Notes under the pieces: generated by a model
The model's input: the letters and a program-made list of their open reading frames with translations, nothing else
The model's database searches: none
What the model was told of the DNA's origin: nothing
NCBI RefSeq assembly: GCF_022637555.1
Contig: NZ_CP093342.1
Span: 1,488,001 to 1,552,000, forward strand
Direction: 5' to 3'
DNA from: Microbacterium sp. H1-D42
Lineage (GTDB): Bacteria > Actinomycetota > Actinomycetes > Actinomycetales > Microbacteriaceae
Length of the DNA: 64,000 nt
Position numbers and translations under genes: made by a program
In this document: positions 50,266 through 58,873 of the stretch, one piece after another
How the letters are laid out: each line of letters begins with the position of its first letter
How positions within the stretch are numbered: the first letter of the stretch is position 1

Positions 50266-52758
50266 ATGTCTGCGCATGACATCCAGCAGAAGTGGCAGCA
50301 GTACTGGGCCGAGAACGAGACGTTCCTCGCCGGCGGCGCCGATGACGACCGCCCGCGCAAGTACATCCTCGGGATGTTCCCGTACCCGTCGGGCGATCTG
50401 CACATGGGACACGCGATCAACTATCTGTACCCCGACATCGTGGCCCGCTACTGGCGGCACCGCGGGCACAACGTGCTCAACCCGATCGGCTGGGACTCCT
50501 TCGGCCTGCCCGCCGAGAACGCGGCGATCAAGCGCGGCGCTGACCCGCGCGAGTGGACCTACAAGAACATCGAGCAGCACAAGGCCGGCTTCCGCGCGTA
50601 CGGCGCTTCGTACGACTGGTCGCGCGTGCTGCACACCTCCGACCCCGAGTACTACCGATGGAACCAGTGGCTGTTCCTGAAGCTGTACGAGCGCGGTCTG
50701 GCGTACCGCAAGAAGAGCGCCGTCAACTGGTGCCCGAACGACCAGACGGTGCTGGCGAACGAGCAGGTCGTCGACGGCCGATGCGAGCGCTGTGGCGCCG
50801 AGGTCGTGAAGAAGAAGCTCACGCAGTGGTACTTCAAGATCACCGACTACGCCGACCGTCTGCTCGATGACCTGGACGGCCTGGAGGGTCACTGGCCGCA
50901 CAAGGTGCTGCAGATGCAGCGCAACTGGATCGGCCGCTCCACCGGTGCCGACGTCGACTTCCACATCGAAGGGCGCGACGAGCCCGTCACGGTGTTCTCG
51001 ACCCGTCCCGACACGCTGCACGGTGCGACGTTCTTCGTGATGGCGCCCGACTCCGATCTGGCTGCCGAGTTGGCGGCCGGGGCATCAGCGGAGGTGCGCA
51101 CGCGCTTCCAGGACTACCTCGAGGCGGTGCAGAAGCAGACCGAGATCGAGCGGCAGTCCACCGACCGCCCGAAGACCGGTGTCTTCATGGAGCGCTACGC
51201 GATCAACCCCGTCAACGGCGAGCGGCTGCCCATCTGGGCTGCTGACTACGTGCTGGCGGACTACGGCCACGGAGCGGTGATGGCCGTGCCGGCGCACGAC
51301 CAGCGCGACCTCGACTTCGCCCGCGCGTTCGGCCTGCCGATCCGCATCGTCGTCGACACGACCGTGCCTGGTGGCGCCAACGAGGGCGGCGACCTTGCTG
51401 AGCTCGACCCCGCCGTCACCGGCACCGCGCTGGTGGGCAACGGCCGGATGACCGCATCCGGAGAACTGGACGGGCTCGAGAAGGTCGATGCGATCGCCCG
51501 CACGATCGAGAAGATGGTCGCCGAGGGCAACGGCCGGGCCGCGAAGAACTTCCGCCTGCGGGACTGGCTGATCTCGCGTCAGCGCTTCTGGGGCACGCCG
51601 ATCCCGATGCTGCACCTGCAGGACGGCGAGGTCGTCCCGGTGCCCGAGGACCGTCTGCCGGTGCGCCTGCCGAGTGTCGAGGGGCTGGATCTGCGTCCCA
51701 AGGGCGCGTCCCCGCTCGGGGCCGCCGAGTCGTGGGTGCGCACGGTCGATCCCGCCTCCGGCGAGCCGGCGCTGCGCGACCCCGACACGATGGACACCTT
51801 CGTCGACAGCTCGTGGTACTTCCTGCGCTTCCTGTCGCCGAACAGCGACCAGTTCGCCTTCGATCCCGCCGAGGCCAAGCGCTGGGCGCCGGTCGACGGC
51901 TACTTCGGCGGCGTCGAGCATGCGATCCTGCACCTGCTGTACGCGCGCTTCATCACCAAGGTGCTGTTCGACCTTGGTCTGATCGACTTCGAAGAGCCTT
52001 TCTCCAACCTGGTGAACCAGGGAATGGTGATCCTCGACGGCGCCAAGATGTCGAAGAGCAAGGGCAACCTGGTCGAGTTCTCCGACCAGCTCACGCAGTA
52101 CGGTGCAGACGCGCTGCGGCTGGGGCTGGCGTTCGCCGGTCCCGTCGAAGACGACAAGGAATGGTCCGGCGTATCGATGGGCGGTGCGCAGAAGTTCCTC
52201 TCCCGCGCGCTGCGCGTCGCGGATGAGGTCTCGTCGGCGGCCGGATCGGATGCTGCGGCCGGCGATGTCAGCCTGCGTCGGATCACCCACCACCTGCTCG
52301 CGGATGCCCCAGGGCTGGTCGAGCACACCAAGTTCAACGTGCTCGTCGCGCGCCTCATGGAGCTCGTCAACGGCATCCGGAAGGCGATCGACGGTGCCGC
52401 AAGTGCCGGCGACCCTGCCGTGCGCGAAGCGGCCGAGGTGCTGGCGATGCTGCTCGAGCCGATCGCCCCGCACACGGCCGAGGAGCTGTGGGCCAGGCTC
52501 GGCCACGAGCCCTCGGTCAGCGCCGCCCAGTGGCCGGACGCTGATCCGGCGCTGCTGGTCGAGGACACCGTGACGACCGCCGTGCAGGTGAACGGCAAGG
52601 TGCGCGCGACCATCGACGTGCCGGCCGACATCTCCGAGGCCGACCTCGAGGCGACGGCGCGTGCCGACGAGAAGGTGCAGCGTGCGCTGGAGGGCAAGGA
52701 GATCGTGCGCGTCATCGTGCGCGCTCCGAAGATCGTGAACTTCGCCGTCAAGGGCTGA
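50266..52758 (+). CDS. leuS: Leucyl-tRNA synthetase
   Basis: Class Ia synthetase charging tRNA-Leu; cytoplasmic. With ATG 50266 it has 830 residues. The HIGH motif reads HMGH (46-49), the editing domain lies at about 220-410, the KMSKS loop is at 594-598, and the anticodon-binding helices and the small C-terminal domain follow. A TTG at 50221 in the same frame would add 15 residues ([18 protein letters not shown]) and cannot be excluded; neither start has a strong ribosome-binding site. It stands alone, with its own promoter. Confidence 0.96.
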   Translation: MSAHDIQQKWQQYWAENETFLAGGADDDRPRKYILGMFPYPSGDLHMGHAINYLYPDIVARYWRHRGHNVLNPIGWDSFGLPAENAAIKRGADPREWTYKNIEQHKAGFRAYGASYDWSRVLHTSDPEYYRWNQWLFLKLYERGLAYRKKSAVNWCPNDQTVLANEQVVDGRCERCGAEVVKKKLTQWYFKITDYADRLLDDLDGLEGHWPHKVLQMQRNWIGRSTGADVDFHIEGRDEPVTVFSTRPDTLHGATFFVMAPDSDLAAELAAGASAEVRTRFQDYLEAVQKQTEIERQSTDRPKTGVFMERYAINPVNGERLPIWAADYVLADYGHGAVMAVPAHDQRDLDFARAFGLPIRIVVDTTVPGGANEGGDLAELDPAVTGTALVGNGRMTASGELDGLEKVDAIARTIEKMVAEGNGRAAKNFRLRDWLISRQRFWGTPIPMLHLQDGEVVPVPEDRLPVRLPSVEGLDLRPKGASPLGAAESWVRTVDPASGEPALRDPDTMDTFVDSSWYFLRFLSPNSDQFAFDPAEAKRWAPVDGYFGGVEHAILHLLYARFITKVLFDLGLIDFEEPFSNLVNQGMVILDGAKMSKSKGNLVEFSDQLTQYGADALRLGLAFAGPVEDDKEWSGVSMGGAQKFLSRALRVADEVSSAAGSDAAAGDVSLRRITHHLLADAPGLVEHTKFNVLVARLMELVNGIRKAIDGAASAGDPAVREAAEVLAMLLEPIAPHTAEELWARLGHEPSVSAAQWPDADPALLVEDTVTTAVQVNGKVRATIDVPADISEADLEATARADEKVQRALEGKEIVRVIVRAPKIVNFAVKG

Positions 52759-52766
52759 GAACCCGG

Positions 52767-52801
52767 CGTCGCTCGCTGTGCACATCCTGATGTGAGCGAC
52801 G
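52767..52801. terminator. Possible hairpin terminator after leuS
   Basis: CGTCGCTC (52767-52774) can pair with GAGCGACG (52794-52801), enclosing a smaller CACAT/ATGTG stem (52781-52785, 52790-52794); the two share one base, so not all pairs form at once. There is no U-run. It begins eight bases after the leuS stop. Confidence 0.4.
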
Positions 52802-52851
52802 TGTTGTCCACACCTTCCGGGATCCAGGCGCCTCGACGGTGGTCATCCGTC

Positions 52852-52857
52852 TAGCGT
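52852..52857 (+). promoter_or_regulatory. Leaderless-type -10 box of comEA-comEC
   Basis: TAGCGT, six bases (GACGGA) before GTG 52864. Confidence 0.55.
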
Positions 52858-52863
52858 GACGGA

Positions 52864-53496
52864 GTGCCACCTTCCGACCCGTCAGACCAGGATGCGCGGT
52901 CTCGTCCGCGCTTGAGGATGGGCATCGGGGTCGCAGTGACCCTCGGGCTGGTGGTGCTCTCGGCGGCCGTGGGCTGGGGCATCCTGCGTGGCCAGGCCGT
53001 GCCGCTGGAGAGCATCCCGGCAGGCGGGGCGACGTCGGCACCATCTGACGAGATGAGCGTCAGCGGCAGCACGGGCCTGTACGTACACGTTCTGGGCGAG
53101 GTGACCCACCCTGGGCTGTACATCCTCGACGCCGACGCCAGGCTCGTCGACGCGCTGGCTGCCGCTGGCGGCACGCTGCAGAATGCCGATCTGCAGGCCG
53201 TCAACCTCGCCCGTCCGCTCAGCGACGGCGAACAGATCATCGTGCCGGCCGTCGGGGCGGAGCCGTCAGGTGGCGCGGCCGCACCAGGTGGGCCCGGCGC
53301 CGACGGCAAGATCGACCTGAACACCGCTGATCAGGCCGCGCTTGAGACTCTGCCCAGGATCGGTCCAGCCCTCGCACAGCGCATTCTCGACTGGCGTGAG
53401 GAGAACGGCCGGTTCCGCTCGGTCGACGATCTGCTGGCCGTGCCAGGCATCGGCGACAAGCTGCTCGCCGGGGTGCGCGAGAAGGTGCGGGTATGA
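52864..53496 (+). CDS. comEA: ComEA-like DNA-binding protein
   Basis: A 210-residue membrane-anchored DNA receptor. One helix at about residues 19-41 is followed by an SLBB domain (about 72-126, LYVHVLGEVTHPGLYIL) and a Gly/Ala/Pro linker. Two helix-hairpin-helix motifs then follow from KIDLNTADQAALETLPRIG (about 146-164) to the end. This is the usual ComEA arrangement for binding incoming double-stranded DNA outside the membrane. The start is GTG 52864 and the stop overlaps comEC (ATGA). Confidence 0.9.
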   Translation: MPPSDPSDQDARSRPRLRMGIGVAVTLGLVVLSAAVGWGILRGQAVPLESIPAGGATSAPSDEMSVSGSTGLYVHVLGEVTHPGLYILDADARLVDALAAAGGTLQNADLQAVNLARPLSDGEQIIVPAVGAEPSGGAAAPGGPGADGKIDLNTADQAALETLPRIGPALAQRILDWREENGRFRSVDDLLAVPGIGDKLLAGVREKVRV

Positions 53497-55769
53497 GCGA
53501 CCTGCGCACCAGTCTGCTCGCGACCGTGCTGTGGGTGGCAGCGCTGGCGCTGGTCTTCCTGCCGCAATGGGCTCTGCCGGCGGCCGCCGCCTTCGCGGGG
53601 GCCGCGATCATCGCGACCGCGATGCTGATCGCACGGCGTCGCCGCGGTCTGGGCCTGATCGTGCTGATCCTGCTGTGCTGTGCCGGCGTGGCGGCGACGG
53701 TGGCCGGCGCGCAGCCGCAGCGGGACGTGCTCGCCCGCGATGACGGCCACGTCGTCGAGGCGCTGGTCGAAGTGTCCTCGTCAGCCTCGGTCGGCTCGGA
53801 CGGGCGACTGTGGTTCGACGCGCAGACGCTCGCGATCGGCCCGCCGGGGAACCTTCGGCAGGTTTCGGCCCCCGTGCGCGTCGGCGTTGAGCCGATGGAC
53901 GGAGTCGACCTCGGGGCGCGCGTGCGGGTGACGGGGCAGGCGAAGACGACGGATGCCGGAGAACGCGCGGCTCTGGTGCTGTTCGGATCCCGAGCAGAGG
54001 TCGCGCAGCCGGCCTCGGGGATCTTCGCGATCGCCGCCGGCACCCGTGCGGACTTCATCGCCCGCGCCACGCGCCTTCCCGAACCAGGGGCCGGACTGCT
54101 TCCCGGACTCGCCGTGGGCGACACCCGTGCGGTCTCACCCGAACTGAGCGCGGCGATGCTCGCATCAGGGCTCAGCCACCTGACCGCCGTCTCCGGGGCG
54201 AACTGCGCGATCGTGGTCGCGGCGGTGTTCTGGCTGGTCTCGCTGCTCGGCGGTGGCCGCGCACTGCGCGTGACCCTGTCGCTGCTCGCGCTCGGGGCGT
54301 TCGTCGTGCTGGTCACGCCAGAGCCCAGCGTGGTGCGCGCATCGGTGATGGCGGCGCTCGCGATGCTCACCGTGCTGCTCGGGCGGCCGAGCGCGGGCTT
54401 GGCGATGCTGTCGCTTGCCGTGTGCGGGCTGCTGGTGGGCGATCCGTGGCTCGCCGCGACGCCGGGCTTCGCCCTGTCAGCGGCCGCGACGGCGGCGCTG
54501 CTCGTGCTGTCGCGCCCGCTGCTCCGCGGTCTCGGAAGGTGGATGCCGGAGCCGCTCGCCCTGGCGCTGTCCGTACCGCTCGCCGCGCAGGTCGTGTGCG
54601 GCCCGATCGTGGCGCTGTTCTCCGACCAGCAGTCGATCGTGGGGGTGGTCGCGAATCTGCTCGCCGCGCCAGCAGCGCCCATCGCGACCGTCATCGGGCT
54701 CCTCGCGTGCCTCACAGCTCCGCTGCCGCTGCTGGCAGACCTGTTCGCCGCCGCCGCGTGGCTGCCGGCGGCGTGGATCGAGACCACGGCGACGGTGAGC
54801 GCTGGCCTGCCCGGCGCGACCGTGTTGGTGGTCGCCGGACCGCTCGCCGCCGTGGTCGTCGCCGGGCTGAGCGCAGCCGTGACCGTCCTGCTCGCTCGAC
54901 CGCGGTGGCCGAGGGTGCGGATGATCTCCGGGTTGGTCGTGGTCGTCGCGCTCGGCATCGCCGGCGGTCGGATGCTGCTCGCCGGCCCACTGGCGCCGAT
55001 GACCTCACCGGAGGGCTGGAGCATCGCCGCGTGCGATGTCGGCCAAGGTGACGCGGTGCTGGTCCGATCGGGAGACCGCACCGCACTCATCGACACCGGC
55101 CCCGAGCCGGACGCCCTGCAGGAATGCCTCGCGAAGACGGCGACCTCGCACATCGACCTGCTGGTGCTCACCCATTTCGATCTCGACCACGTCGGCGGCA
55201 CCGCCGCGGTGATGGGAAGGGTCGGCACGGTGCTGCACGGCCCGCCAGCAGAGCCGGACGATGAGCGGATGCTGCAGCAGCTGGCATCCGAGGGAGCCCG
55301 CCTGGTGCAGGGATCGGTCGGCGTGCACGGCATGCTCGGCGAGGCGGACTGGCAGGTGCTGTGGCCGCCGCCCGACTCCGCCGCGTTCCCCGCAGGAAAC
55401 GACGCCAGCGTCGTCATCGAGATCTCCGGCGGCGACGTGCCTCGGATGCTGATGCTCGGCGACCTGTCGGCCGCACCGCAGCGCCAGCTGCTCTCCAGAG
55501 GGCACCTTGGCCAGTACGACGTCGTCAAAGTCGCCCACCACGGCAGCCTTGACCAGGAGCCGGCGCTGTACGAGGCGGTGCGGGCCCGTGTCGGGCTGAT
55601 CGGCGTCGGCGCGGACAACGACTACGGGCATCCGCGCGCAGAGACGCTGCGCCTGTTGCAGACGACGGGAACTCGCGTGCTGCGCACGGATCTGCGCGGA
55701 CTCGTGCTGCTGGGGGAGCAGGGCGACCGCATCACCATCCGCACCGAGAGAGAAGGAGAACCGGGATGA
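53493..55769 (+). CDS. comEC: ComEC/Rec2 family competence protein
   Basis: A 758-residue membrane protein proposed to form the channel for single-stranded DNA uptake. N-terminal helices and a ComEC N-terminal (OB-like) domain (about 85-165) come first. The competence helix bundle follows, with GLSHLTAVSGANCAIV (about 226-241), and then a metallo-beta-lactamase-like domain from about residue 510. That domain has THFDLDHVGG (about 560-569), VAHHGS and a terminal GHPRAE-type motif, so the nuclease-like metal site appears intact. It is coupled to comEA and to the lipoprotein gene downstream. Confidence 0.92.
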   Translation: MSDLRTSLLATVLWVAALALVFLPQWALPAAAAFAGAAIIATAMLIARRRRGLGLIVLILLCCAGVAATVAGAQPQRDVLARDDGHVVEALVEVSSSASVGSDGRLWFDAQTLAIGPPGNLRQVSAPVRVGVEPMDGVDLGARVRVTGQAKTTDAGERAALVLFGSRAEVAQPASGIFAIAAGTRADFIARATRLPEPGAGLLPGLAVGDTRAVSPELSAAMLASGLSHLTAVSGANCAIVVAAVFWLVSLLGGGRALRVTLSLLALGAFVVLVTPEPSVVRASVMAALAMLTVLLGRPSAGLAMLSLAVCGLLVGDPWLAATPGFALSAAATAALLVLSRPLLRGLGRWMPEPLALALSVPLAAQVVCGPIVALFSDQQSIVGVVANLLAAPAAPIATVIGLLACLTAPLPLLADLFAAAAWLPAAWIETTATVSAGLPGATVLVVAGPLAAVVVAGLSAAVTVLLARPRWPRVRMISGLVVVVALGIAGGRMLLAGPLAPMTSPEGWSIAACDVGQGDAVLVRSGDRTALIDTGPEPDALQECLAKTATSHIDLLVLTHFDLDHVGGTAAVMGRVGTVLHGPPAEPDDERMLQQLASEGARLVQGSVGVHGMLGEADWQVLWPPPDSAAFPAGNDASVVIEISGGDVPRMLMLGDLSAAPQRQLLSRGHLGQYDVVKVAHHGSLDQEPALYEAVRARVGLIGVGADNDYGHPRAETLRLLQTTGTRVLRTDLRGLVLLGEQGDRITIRTEREGEPG

Positions 55770-56224
55770 AGAAGAATCTGATGGCGATGCTGTCGATCGC
55801 CGGGTTGATAGCGCTGCTGAGCGGGTGCACACCGGTGCAGAGACTCGACTCCGCCGAATCGCGCGTCGATGCGGTCTACGACGAAATGACCCTGATCGCG
55901 GAAGCGGTCTCGCTGCTCGACCCCACCGCGATCGAGCAGCTGCAATGCGCGGAGCCGCGGCTGATCGAGCTGCCGGAGCCGCCGGCTCCGGATACCCCGC
56001 CGCCGCTGATCGAAGTCGATGGGGTCGAGCCACTGGACCTCTCCGGCTCGAACTTCACCGATCCGGACCCTGGTGCGCAGTTCTATCTCGCTTCGCTGAG
56101 GGCGAGTGGCAGCGCATCCGAACGCGATCCGCTGCCCATGCCTGACGTCATCGTGCGCGTTGATGACAGCGAGGCATGTCTGTGGGCGATGGCGCCGCCG
56201 TTCGTCGTGCAGATGGGGCTGTGA
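55766..56224 (+). CDS. Small lipoprotein
   Basis: A 152-residue protein with a clear lipoprotein signal peptide, MKKNLMAMLSIAGLIALLSGC, where the Cys at residue 21 would be lipidated. The mature part is acidic, with a Pro-rich stretch (about 70-82) and two further Cys (about 61 and 143) that could form a disulfide. No known domain is visible. Its ATG overlaps the comEC stop (ATGA), so it shares the com operon and may sit beside the DNA uptake machinery, but similarity does not support any role. Confidence 0.7.
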   Translation: MKKNLMAMLSIAGLIALLSGCTPVQRLDSAESRVDAVYDEMTLIAEAVSLLDPTAIEQLQCAEPRLIELPEPPAPDTPPPLIEVDGVEPLDLSGSNFTDPDPGAQFYLASLRASGSASERDPLPMPDVIVRVDDSEACLWAMAPPFVVQMGL

Positions 56225-56261
56225 CTGGCCGGAATCCGTGTGATCCGTACGCCGGGCAGCA

Positions 56262-57365
56262 CTACGACGCGTGCGGAGGACCCGACGAATTGCGCACGAT
56301 CAACTCGGGCTGCGCGAGCACGCGTTCGATCGGCCTGGTTCGTTCAGCCAACCGGGCGAGCGCCATCTCTACCGCCAGCCTGCCGATATGCGGTTTCGGC
56401 GGGCGCAGCGCGGTCAAGGGGAGCTGCGCGCCGGCCGCCACCTCGTCATCGTACGAGATCAGCGCAAGCTCACCCGGAATGGCGATACCCGAATCGAGGC
56501 AGTGATTGGTCAGGTCGATCGCCTCTGGATCCGAGTGCACGATCAATGCTGTCGTGCCGTCTGACCGGCATCCGTCGACGATCTCGGCCAAGGGGTTCGC
56601 CTTCGACCCGCCATCTGTGGATTCCAGCGTGTACTCCCGCCCACCGGCCGGATCCAACCCCAGTTCGCGGATCGCGTTCTGCCAGCCGCTGCGCAGCGCG
56701 AGTCCGGTCGGCGACATCGGAGGAAGGACCAGACCGATGCGCTGGTGCCCCTGCGCATACAGATGGTGGACGGCGAGCATCGCTCCAAAGCTGTGATCGG
56801 TGGCAACCGACGACAGTCGGGTCAGCCCCAAGCTCATCGGTGCCGCACGCTCGGCGAGAACCACCGGCAGCGGAAGATCGTCGAGCCAGGTGAGGAGCCC
56901 GGCCCCTGCAGCTCCCTCTGTATCCGGGGCAACGATCAGAGCATCCACCGTGCCTGATCCCACCAGAGCGTCGAGCTGGCGGTGCTGCTCGGCGGCGTCG
57001 TAGGAGGCCCCGCGCAGCACCAGCTGAGTCTGCGCCGCCGCAGCAGCCGTCCGCGCTCCGGCGATGATCGCGGGCCAGTAATAGGCCAAGGTCGGAATGA
57101 CCATCCCGACGCGGAATCGCGGAGGAGCGTCAGGACCGCCCCGACTGGTGACTGTGCGGTCGAGATCACTGCGAACCGTCGCGCCGCCGTGCACCCGGGA
57201 GATCAGCCCCTGATGTGACAGCGCGCCCAGATCGCGTCGGATCGTGACATCGGTCACCTGGAACAGCGCCGCGAGTTCCAACACGGTCACCTGTCCGTTC
57301 GACCGGACGAGATCGAGGATCTGCTCCCTGCGACGGAGCGCGAAGTGCGTGGTTTGGGGGTCCAT
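56262..57365 (-). CDS. DeoR-type DNA-binding domain fused to LacI-type sugar-sensing domain
   Basis: A 367-residue regulator of mixed design. Residues 1-70 are a DeoR winged helix (RRREQILDLVRSNGQVTVLE and VTDVTIRRDLGALSHQGLI). Residues about 82-355 are a periplasmic-binding-protein fold of the LacI/GalR type (FRVGMVIPTLAYYWPAIIAG, then SVATDHSFGAMLAVHHLYAQGHQRIGLV). DeoR regulators normally carry a sugar-phosphate isomerase-like domain instead. ATG 57365 (MDPQTTHF) is chosen, since TATGAT lies seven bases before it; ATG 57401 would run through the operator. It is divergent from the fucosidase gene and probably represses it. Confidence 0.88.
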   Translation of the reverse strand: MDPQTTHFALRRREQILDLVRSNGQVTVLELAALFQVTDVTIRRDLGALSHQGLISRVHGGATVRSDLDRTVTSRGGPDAPPRFRVGMVIPTLAYYWPAIIAGARTAAAAAQTQLVLRGASYDAAEQHRQLDALVGSGTVDALIVAPDTEGAAGAGLLTWLDDLPLPVVLAERAAPMSLGLTRLSSVATDHSFGAMLAVHHLYAQGHQRIGLVLPPMSPTGLALRSGWQNAIRELGLDPAGGREYTLESTDGGSKANPLAEIVDGCRSDGTTALIVHSDPEAIDLTNHCLDSGIAIPGELALISYDDEVAAGAQLPLTALRPPKPHIGRLAVEMALARLAERTRPIERVLAQPELIVRNSSGPPHAS

Positions 57366-57372
57366 GCGGTAA

Positions 57373-57397
57373 ATCATACACATACGAACATGCTCGT
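57373..57397. promoter_or_regulatory. Promoter and operator between the hybrid regulator and the fucosidase operon
   Basis: TATGAT on the minus strand (57378-57373) is the leaderless -10 of the regulator. Next to it ACGAACATGCTCGT (57384-57397) is a near-perfect palindrome (12 of 14 positions), a good operator candidate for the fused regulator. A TAGGTT box at 57433-57438 could be the -10 for the fucosidase gene. Confidence 0.55.
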
Positions 57398-57464
57398 TCA
57401 TGATCAGTCGTGAATTGGTGCGAAACGGAAGTTAGGTTTGAAGCGTTCAAGGGAGAGAGTCGGG

Positions 57465-58790
57465 ATGCAGGACATGACGTCGGACGACGCAGCGGTGCTC
57501 GATGCTGGATGGTTCACGGAGGCGCGCTTCGGCATGTTCATCCACTTCGGGGCTTACGCGGTTCTGGGGCGCGACGCCTGGGTTCGCTCCCGTGAGCAGC
57601 TCACGATCGAGCAGTATCAGGCCGCCGTCGACGCATTCCAGCCGGAGAACTTCGACCCAGAGGCCTGGGCGGACGCCGCGGCGGCCGCTGGGGTGCGGTA
57701 CGCCGTCATGACGGCGAAGCACCACGACGGCTTCTGCCTTTTCGACACCGGAACAACCACCTATTCGACCTTGCACAACGGGTACGGTCGTGACCTGGTC
57801 GCGGAGTTCCTGGCGGCATTCCGCGCCCGCGGGATCAAGGTCGGGCTGTATTACTCGCTGCTGGACTGGCACCACCCCGATTACCCCTCCGTCCACGACG
57901 AGAACCACCCGCATCGTGGCGACGCTGTCAACGGAAACCCGGATGCCGTGCTCTCACGCTACGTCGCCTACATGCACGAGCAGGTCCGCGAACTCGTCAC
58001 TCGCTATGGGGTGCTGGACACGCTGTTCTTCGACTTCTCGTATCAGGACCTTGTCGGACAGGCCTGGGGTGGGGAGGAGCTGGTGGCGATGGTGCGGAGC
58101 CATCAGCCGCAGATCCTCATCAACAACCGATTGGATGCCGGGGCCGGTGGCTATGGCACCATCCTCGACGAGGAGCCGGCGCCGTGGGCCGGCGACTACG
58201 CCAGCCCCGAGTCACTGCTGCCCGCGGGCCCGGTGCACAACGCAGGAGGCATCGCCGTGCCCTGGGAAGCCGCGCTCCCGCACAACAACCACTGGGGCTG
58301 GTTCGAGGGTGACACGTCGTTCAAGTCGGCGCACTTGGTGATCCGCACGCTGGTGCAGGCCGTCAGCAAGGGCGGCAATGTCCTGCTCAACGTCGGTCCC
58401 CAGCCCGACGGCGCCTTCCCCGCCGAGGCGATCGAGATTTTCGCTCAGGTGGGGGACTGGCTGGAGCGCAACGGCGACTCCATCTACGGCGCTGCGCCCG
58501 CGACCCTTCCCAAGCCCGAATGGGGCTACTACACCCAGCGCGGCGATGTCGTGTTCGCGCACGTACTCGAAGCGCCTATCGGACCACTCGCCTTGAGCGG
58601 CATTCCCGCCCAGCGTGTCAGACGGATGTGGGATGTCTCGACGGGTGCGGAGAGGCCTCGACTGCTCACCTGGGTGACCGCGCCCTACCCCGACACAGTG
58701 TTCGTCGCCTTCGGCCCGGAGCACACGTACACCTACCCGCTTCCGGATGACGTCGACACCGTCATCGCCATCGAGCTCACTCCCGCCTGA
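57465..58790 (+). CDS. Alpha-L-fucosidase, glycoside hydrolase family 29
   Basis: A 441-residue enzyme that removes alpha-linked L-fucose. The N-terminal barrel has the GH29 hallmarks WFTEARFGMFIHFGAYA (about 16-32), TAKHHDGFCLFDT (about 85-97) and the nucleophile region LDTLFFDFSY with Asp near residue 191. VSKGGNVLLNVGPQPDG (about 295-311) marks the end of the barrel, and a small beta domain follows. No signal peptide is present, so it acts in the cytoplasm on imported fucosides. ATG 57465 is preceded by GGGAGAGAG. Confidence 0.93.
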   Translation: MQDMTSDDAAVLDAGWFTEARFGMFIHFGAYAVLGRDAWVRSREQLTIEQYQAAVDAFQPENFDPEAWADAAAAAGVRYAVMTAKHHDGFCLFDTGTTTYSTLHNGYGRDLVAEFLAAFRARGIKVGLYYSLLDWHHPDYPSVHDENHPHRGDAVNGNPDAVLSRYVAYMHEQVRELVTRYGVLDTLFFDFSYQDLVGQAWGGEELVAMVRSHQPQILINNRLDAGAGGYGTILDEEPAPWAGDYASPESLLPAGPVHNAGGIAVPWEAALPHNNHWGWFEGDTSFKSAHLVIRTLVQAVSKGGNVLLNVGPQPDGAFPAEAIEIFAQVGDWLERNGDSIYGAAPATLPKPEWGYYTQRGDVVFAHVLEAPIGPLALSGIPAQRVRRMWDVSTGAERPRLLTWVTAPYPDTVFVAFGPEHTYTYPLPDDVDTVIAIELTPA

Positions 58791-58873
58791 CCCAGCCCGC
58801 GACGCACATCGTCCGATGTGCCGTTCTCATGATCCGCGCATCGACCGATGTGCGACTACACAACGAGGTGAAC

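Noticed and set aside
51085..52785. 566-codon open frame opposite leuS
   Set aside because: Shadow of leuS; no domain, no ribosome-binding site.
53237..55618. 793-codon open frame on the minus strand opposite comEC
   Set aside because: Low-complexity Ser/Thr/Ala/Pro translation that mirrors comEC codon usage; comEC and comEA have clear family motifs on the plus strand.
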